Source: Brachionus rotundiformis (taxonomy: Eukaryota; Rotifera; Eurotatoria; Ploima; Brachionidae). Taken from it: a stretch of DNA of 64,000 nucleotides. Positions 60,702-64,000 of the stretch are shown one piece after another. The notes below the pieces were generated by a model that saw only the letters and a list, made by a program, of their open reading frames with translations, was not told the origin of the DNA and ran no database searches. The DNA lies in the NCBI GenBank assembly GCA_016802295.1, contig JAESIW010000138.1:2732539-2796538 (forward strand), in the 5' to 3' direction. How positions within the stretch are numbered: the stretch's first letter is position 1; the number at the start of each line of letters is the position of its first letter. The translations under genes and the position numbers were made by a program.

Positions 60702-63700
60702 CTTTTAAAAAATTGATTAATTTATTAATTAAAAAAATAATACAAACAGTATTTGCTTAAATGCTAAATCAATTGATAGGATTTTTTATTCACGCGTATT
60801 TAATAAACATGGATTCAAATTTTAATACAAGATATAATATTTGATCTTATTTAAATTTATTTGTTTCAATACATTTTTTCAATGTATTTTTTATAATTTT
60901 AATATTTTGTAATCAACAAAAATACACACTTTAAACTCACAAACGTGTGCAACAATGTTTCTTTTATTATTTCCATGTGATAATTTTATACAATTGAACT
61001 GTTGAAACAGATTCATTTTATTAAAAAACAAAGCTAATAATATCCTATGCTAGAATTGTGTTTTAAAGAATAAATAGTACAAATTTCGAAAAATAAATAA
61101 TCTTTTCAGCGATATATTGATAAAAAAGCATCAATTTTAGAAATGTTTAAGTTTATTATAGTAAATGATTGTATGCATTATTTTTTAACATTAAATCTTC
61201 GATTTTTACCCTAAAACTTCTTAAAGACAAATTAAAATTTTTATATAAATCGAACATTAAATGTTTTAAGATTAATTATTTTTTTAACTGATTCAAGATT
61301 GTAAGATTACTTAAATTTAAGTATTTTTGAATATAAAGGCTTTTAGAATTAAGTTAACTCTACTCAAAATAAAATGGCAGTAGATAATTCTTGTTAATCT
61401 TTCAGATAAATAATTTTTTTCTAAACAATTCATAAACAATTTAACATTGCTGTTTTTAATCAATTAAACGAGAGAATAATTGGGATATAGAGTAACTTAT
61501 AAAATCCATATTATTCAGGATAAATAAAATACATTTAAAATGCTTTGAATCTAATTTTGATTACAGACAGAGCATAATTTTAAAAAAATAGTCTTTACTT
61601 TATAAAAAATTTAAAAAATCATGTGGAATTTTCGACAAATTGATATCTTAACTTTAAAACTTTTTATCTTTAGTCTAATAATTTAAAAATTCTAGTTTTC
61701 CTAGAGAAAATATTTATTCAATAAATTTCGTGACTTGTCAATTATTTTACGTATTTTAGATCTAAGTAAATTAGACAAATTTAATTAAATTTATTTTTGA
61801 TGTAACAGCTACTATTTAACTAAAGAGAAGGTAATAATAATATGGTAATAATTTTGGACCAAAAAAATTAAAAAATAAAAATTCACATTTAACTTTAAAT
61901 ACGCGTGAACCTGGTTTTTTAAATGACTTTCGAACTTAGTGGTAATAATTTCAAAAAATCAAAAAGTATATGATCTAAGAAATAAAATAGTCTAAATATT
62001 CTTGCTCAATAGATTTTAAAACAAATCAAAATTACGGTCTACGAACCCATTTTTTGAAGAAAAATTTCCAATAATCCATTTTCATTAGAATTTTGTTATC
62101 TAATTTTCAGGCTAAATGTATTCTCATTTAGTTACGTTGATTTTTAAACAAAAATAAAAGATAAATTAGAAACATAAATTCTAAGATATGTTTTTTAAAT
62201 ACGCTTTTCCTTCTTTAAGTTTTTTTAGTTTAGCAACAACTTTATACTTATGTTTCTTGATGTAAAAACAACTAAATTTTTGGAAACCTCTCTTTAAAAA
62301 CTTCATTTTTCCAGTAACATTGAACAAAAAATTATTTTTCTATTTGCTCTTTTGCTCTCTAATCAATAACTAAACAATAACTAAAAAGAGAAAAACAAAT
62401 TTTGCATCAAAATTGCTCAAAGCCAACTTCTGCTTTAGCTCGTTTTGATCTTAAAGTTAACTAAAAAAGGAATTAAATTTAAATTTTAGTTGTTTTCCAA
62501 GTTTATTTGCATGCTATTTAATTTGATTAAAAATACTTAATATTTTAATTAAATACCTAACTAGCATTGAGTTCAGTTTCCTCGAGCCTTTTTTTGCATC
62601 ACAGGGGCAGTTTGCATTACAAATAAATCATCTATGAGCAAAGCTGTATTTGGCTTTACCTCAAGCATTTACTTTACCTAATAAGCAATTTTGCTAAACT
62701 AATATTTTGGGGAATATGGTAAAAATGTTGTCTTAATTAATTTTGAATAAGAAATACTCAATTCATCGATTTCATAAAATATAACAATAATACTTCAATT
62801 TAATTAAAAGGGTTCTGTCTCTGATGAATCTCTTCAAATATACCAATAAATGGAGGAAAACAATTAGAACAAAGTAAAATGAAATTAAAAATGAGATTTT
62901 CGCAGTATTTGATTTAAGTCAAATAATGAGCCATCATTCGACTCAGTGAATTAAGGTAAATTAAAAATATCTTAAATGAGAAAATTGAAAATATTCAATA
63001 CATTATCAAAATTAATTTTGGCATTCGATTTCCTGATAAAAATTTAAGAAAAAAAATAAAATTTATTGTATTTTTTCTTCAATGTGAGGTAATTATCTTC
63101 AACTAAGGATTCTACTTATAAGATGTTATTTACTCGAACGTCAGAATCGAACATAATTTTTACTTTTATAATTTTTTTAAATTATTCTGATCCTAAATTT
63201 TATCGTAAATTTTAGATAAATATTTAAGAAAAGAAAATTTAACTCAAAATAATAAATTAAACAATTCGCTTCTTTTTGATAAAACATGCTCAAGGATCAA
63301 TTTACATTGAAAAAGAACTGATTTTTTTATAATAAGAATATTTCTTAGAAAAGTTGTATCAGTGACATAAAGATTTTGAATGTCATTTTTTTTTGATTAA
63401 ATATGAACTGGTATGATTAAAAATTTTTTCTTATTTTTCTTATTATGATGGCAGAAAACAACTTAAAATTGTGATGTTGGCTGGAAAATGTTCGTATTTA
63501 GCCATATTAAATAATAAAATGTTTAAATCTGCTTTCGAATTCAAATCCAGAACTTAAAAATCTTAATTTAAAAATTATAATAATTTTTGTTGTCACCAGA
63601 GCCATAATAAATGTAAACATTTTTATTTTTTTGGTAGAATTTTTGAACAATTAGAACCAATTATGGTAGTGTAATTAAATATAATTTCCCTATTTTTACT

Positions 63701-64000
63701 CAGGCAACTTAACATGTTTGGCAGATATTTGAAATAAATGTGAGCCAAATGTTTATTTACTAACTAAAATTAATCAATTTAATTATAATGAAGAAAAAAA
63801 GGAAATTTTTCAAACTAATAAGTTTTTTTGTTCAATTTTTTAACGTGGCATTTCAAAACTAAAAATCTTAATTTAAAAAAATCAATTTTTTTGATTTAAA
63901 TATGACGAAAAATTTTTAAAAATAGGTTCATAGACAGTAATTTAAAATAAAGGCATTACATGGTCAATCAGCTCATCACTGCCGGTTATTTGAATGACCG
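60702..64000 (-). other. Probable large Trio intron or upstream intron/exon region, no exon confidently seen
   Basis: The first visible Trio exon starts in frame at an acceptor (60702-60703), so the gene continues upstream past this 3.3 kb. The stretch is AT-rich, with stops in all frames, apart from a small GC-richer patch near 62570-62690. No repeat family recognised. Confidence 0.5.

Noticed and set aside
62560..62690. GC-richer patch with about 26 open minus-strand codons (…LLIDDLFVMQTAPVMQKK…), possible Trio exon
   Set aside because: No GT donor follows the open stretch in the right place and I could not match it to Trio; left as unexplained.
1..64000. Search for tRNA, rRNA, CRISPR arrays or a bacterial-type operon or defence system
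   Set aside because: No cloverleaf, rRNA segment, regularly spaced repeats or bacterial gene cluster was seen; the window is ordinary intron-bearing animal DNA.

Overview
The window is nuclear DNA of an invertebrate animal. It is very AT-rich, with genes cut by many short introns (mostly 45-60 bp, GT..AG) and little space between genes. The gene set is metazoan: peroxisomal acyl-CoA oxidases, Hen1, PHAF1, NAC-alpha, AMPK-beta, RSF1, RNase T2, an Aster/GRAMD1 sterol transporter, IQANK1, RPB8, UTP25, calpains and Trio. The extreme AT content, tiny introns and presence of IQANK1 would suit a monogonont rotifer such as Brachionus. That placement is inference, not proof. No operon, CRISPR array, tRNA or rRNA was recognised.

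Layout. (1) 1-15.5 kb: three tandem ACOX1-type genes (the first cut by the window edge), each ending in a PTS1 peroxisomal signal and with different intron sets. An intronless DUF6314-like gene lies between copies 1 and 2. Between copies 2 and 3 are transposon remnants (an inverted-repeat element and a MULE/SWIM fragment) and, on the minus strand, Hen1 with a long C-terminal extension and PHAF1. (2) 15.8-22.9 kb: four minus-strand genes: NAC-alpha, AMPK-beta, RSF1-like PHD/WHIM protein and secreted RNase T2. (3) 24.7-39.9 kb: a sterol-transfer (Aster) locus. It holds a 13-exon GRAM-VASt-TM gene whose VASt domain is split by an intron almost entirely filled by an intronless antisense IQANK1 gene. 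Downstream lie a stand-alone paralogue of the IQANK1 C-terminal domain and two GRAM-less VASt-TM paralogues. (4) 40.1-45.7 kb: RPB8 (minus, with a hairpin in its last intron) and UTP25 (plus). (5) 46-47 kb: LINE and MITE remnants. (6) 47.8-53.2 kb: two tandem calpains without penta-EF hands. (7) 54.4-60.7 kb: the 3' part of Trio (SH3-GEF2-PH2-SH3). The rest, to 64 kb, is probably its intron.

I rebuilt exon structures by hand from reading-frame continuity, splice consensus and remembered family sequences. All full-length models keep frame from start to stop. There is no shared pathway across the window. The local themes are tandem duplication (ACOX, VASt, calpain), antisense nesting and decayed transposons. 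The most unusual item is the Aster/IQANK1 nest with its satellite paralogues.
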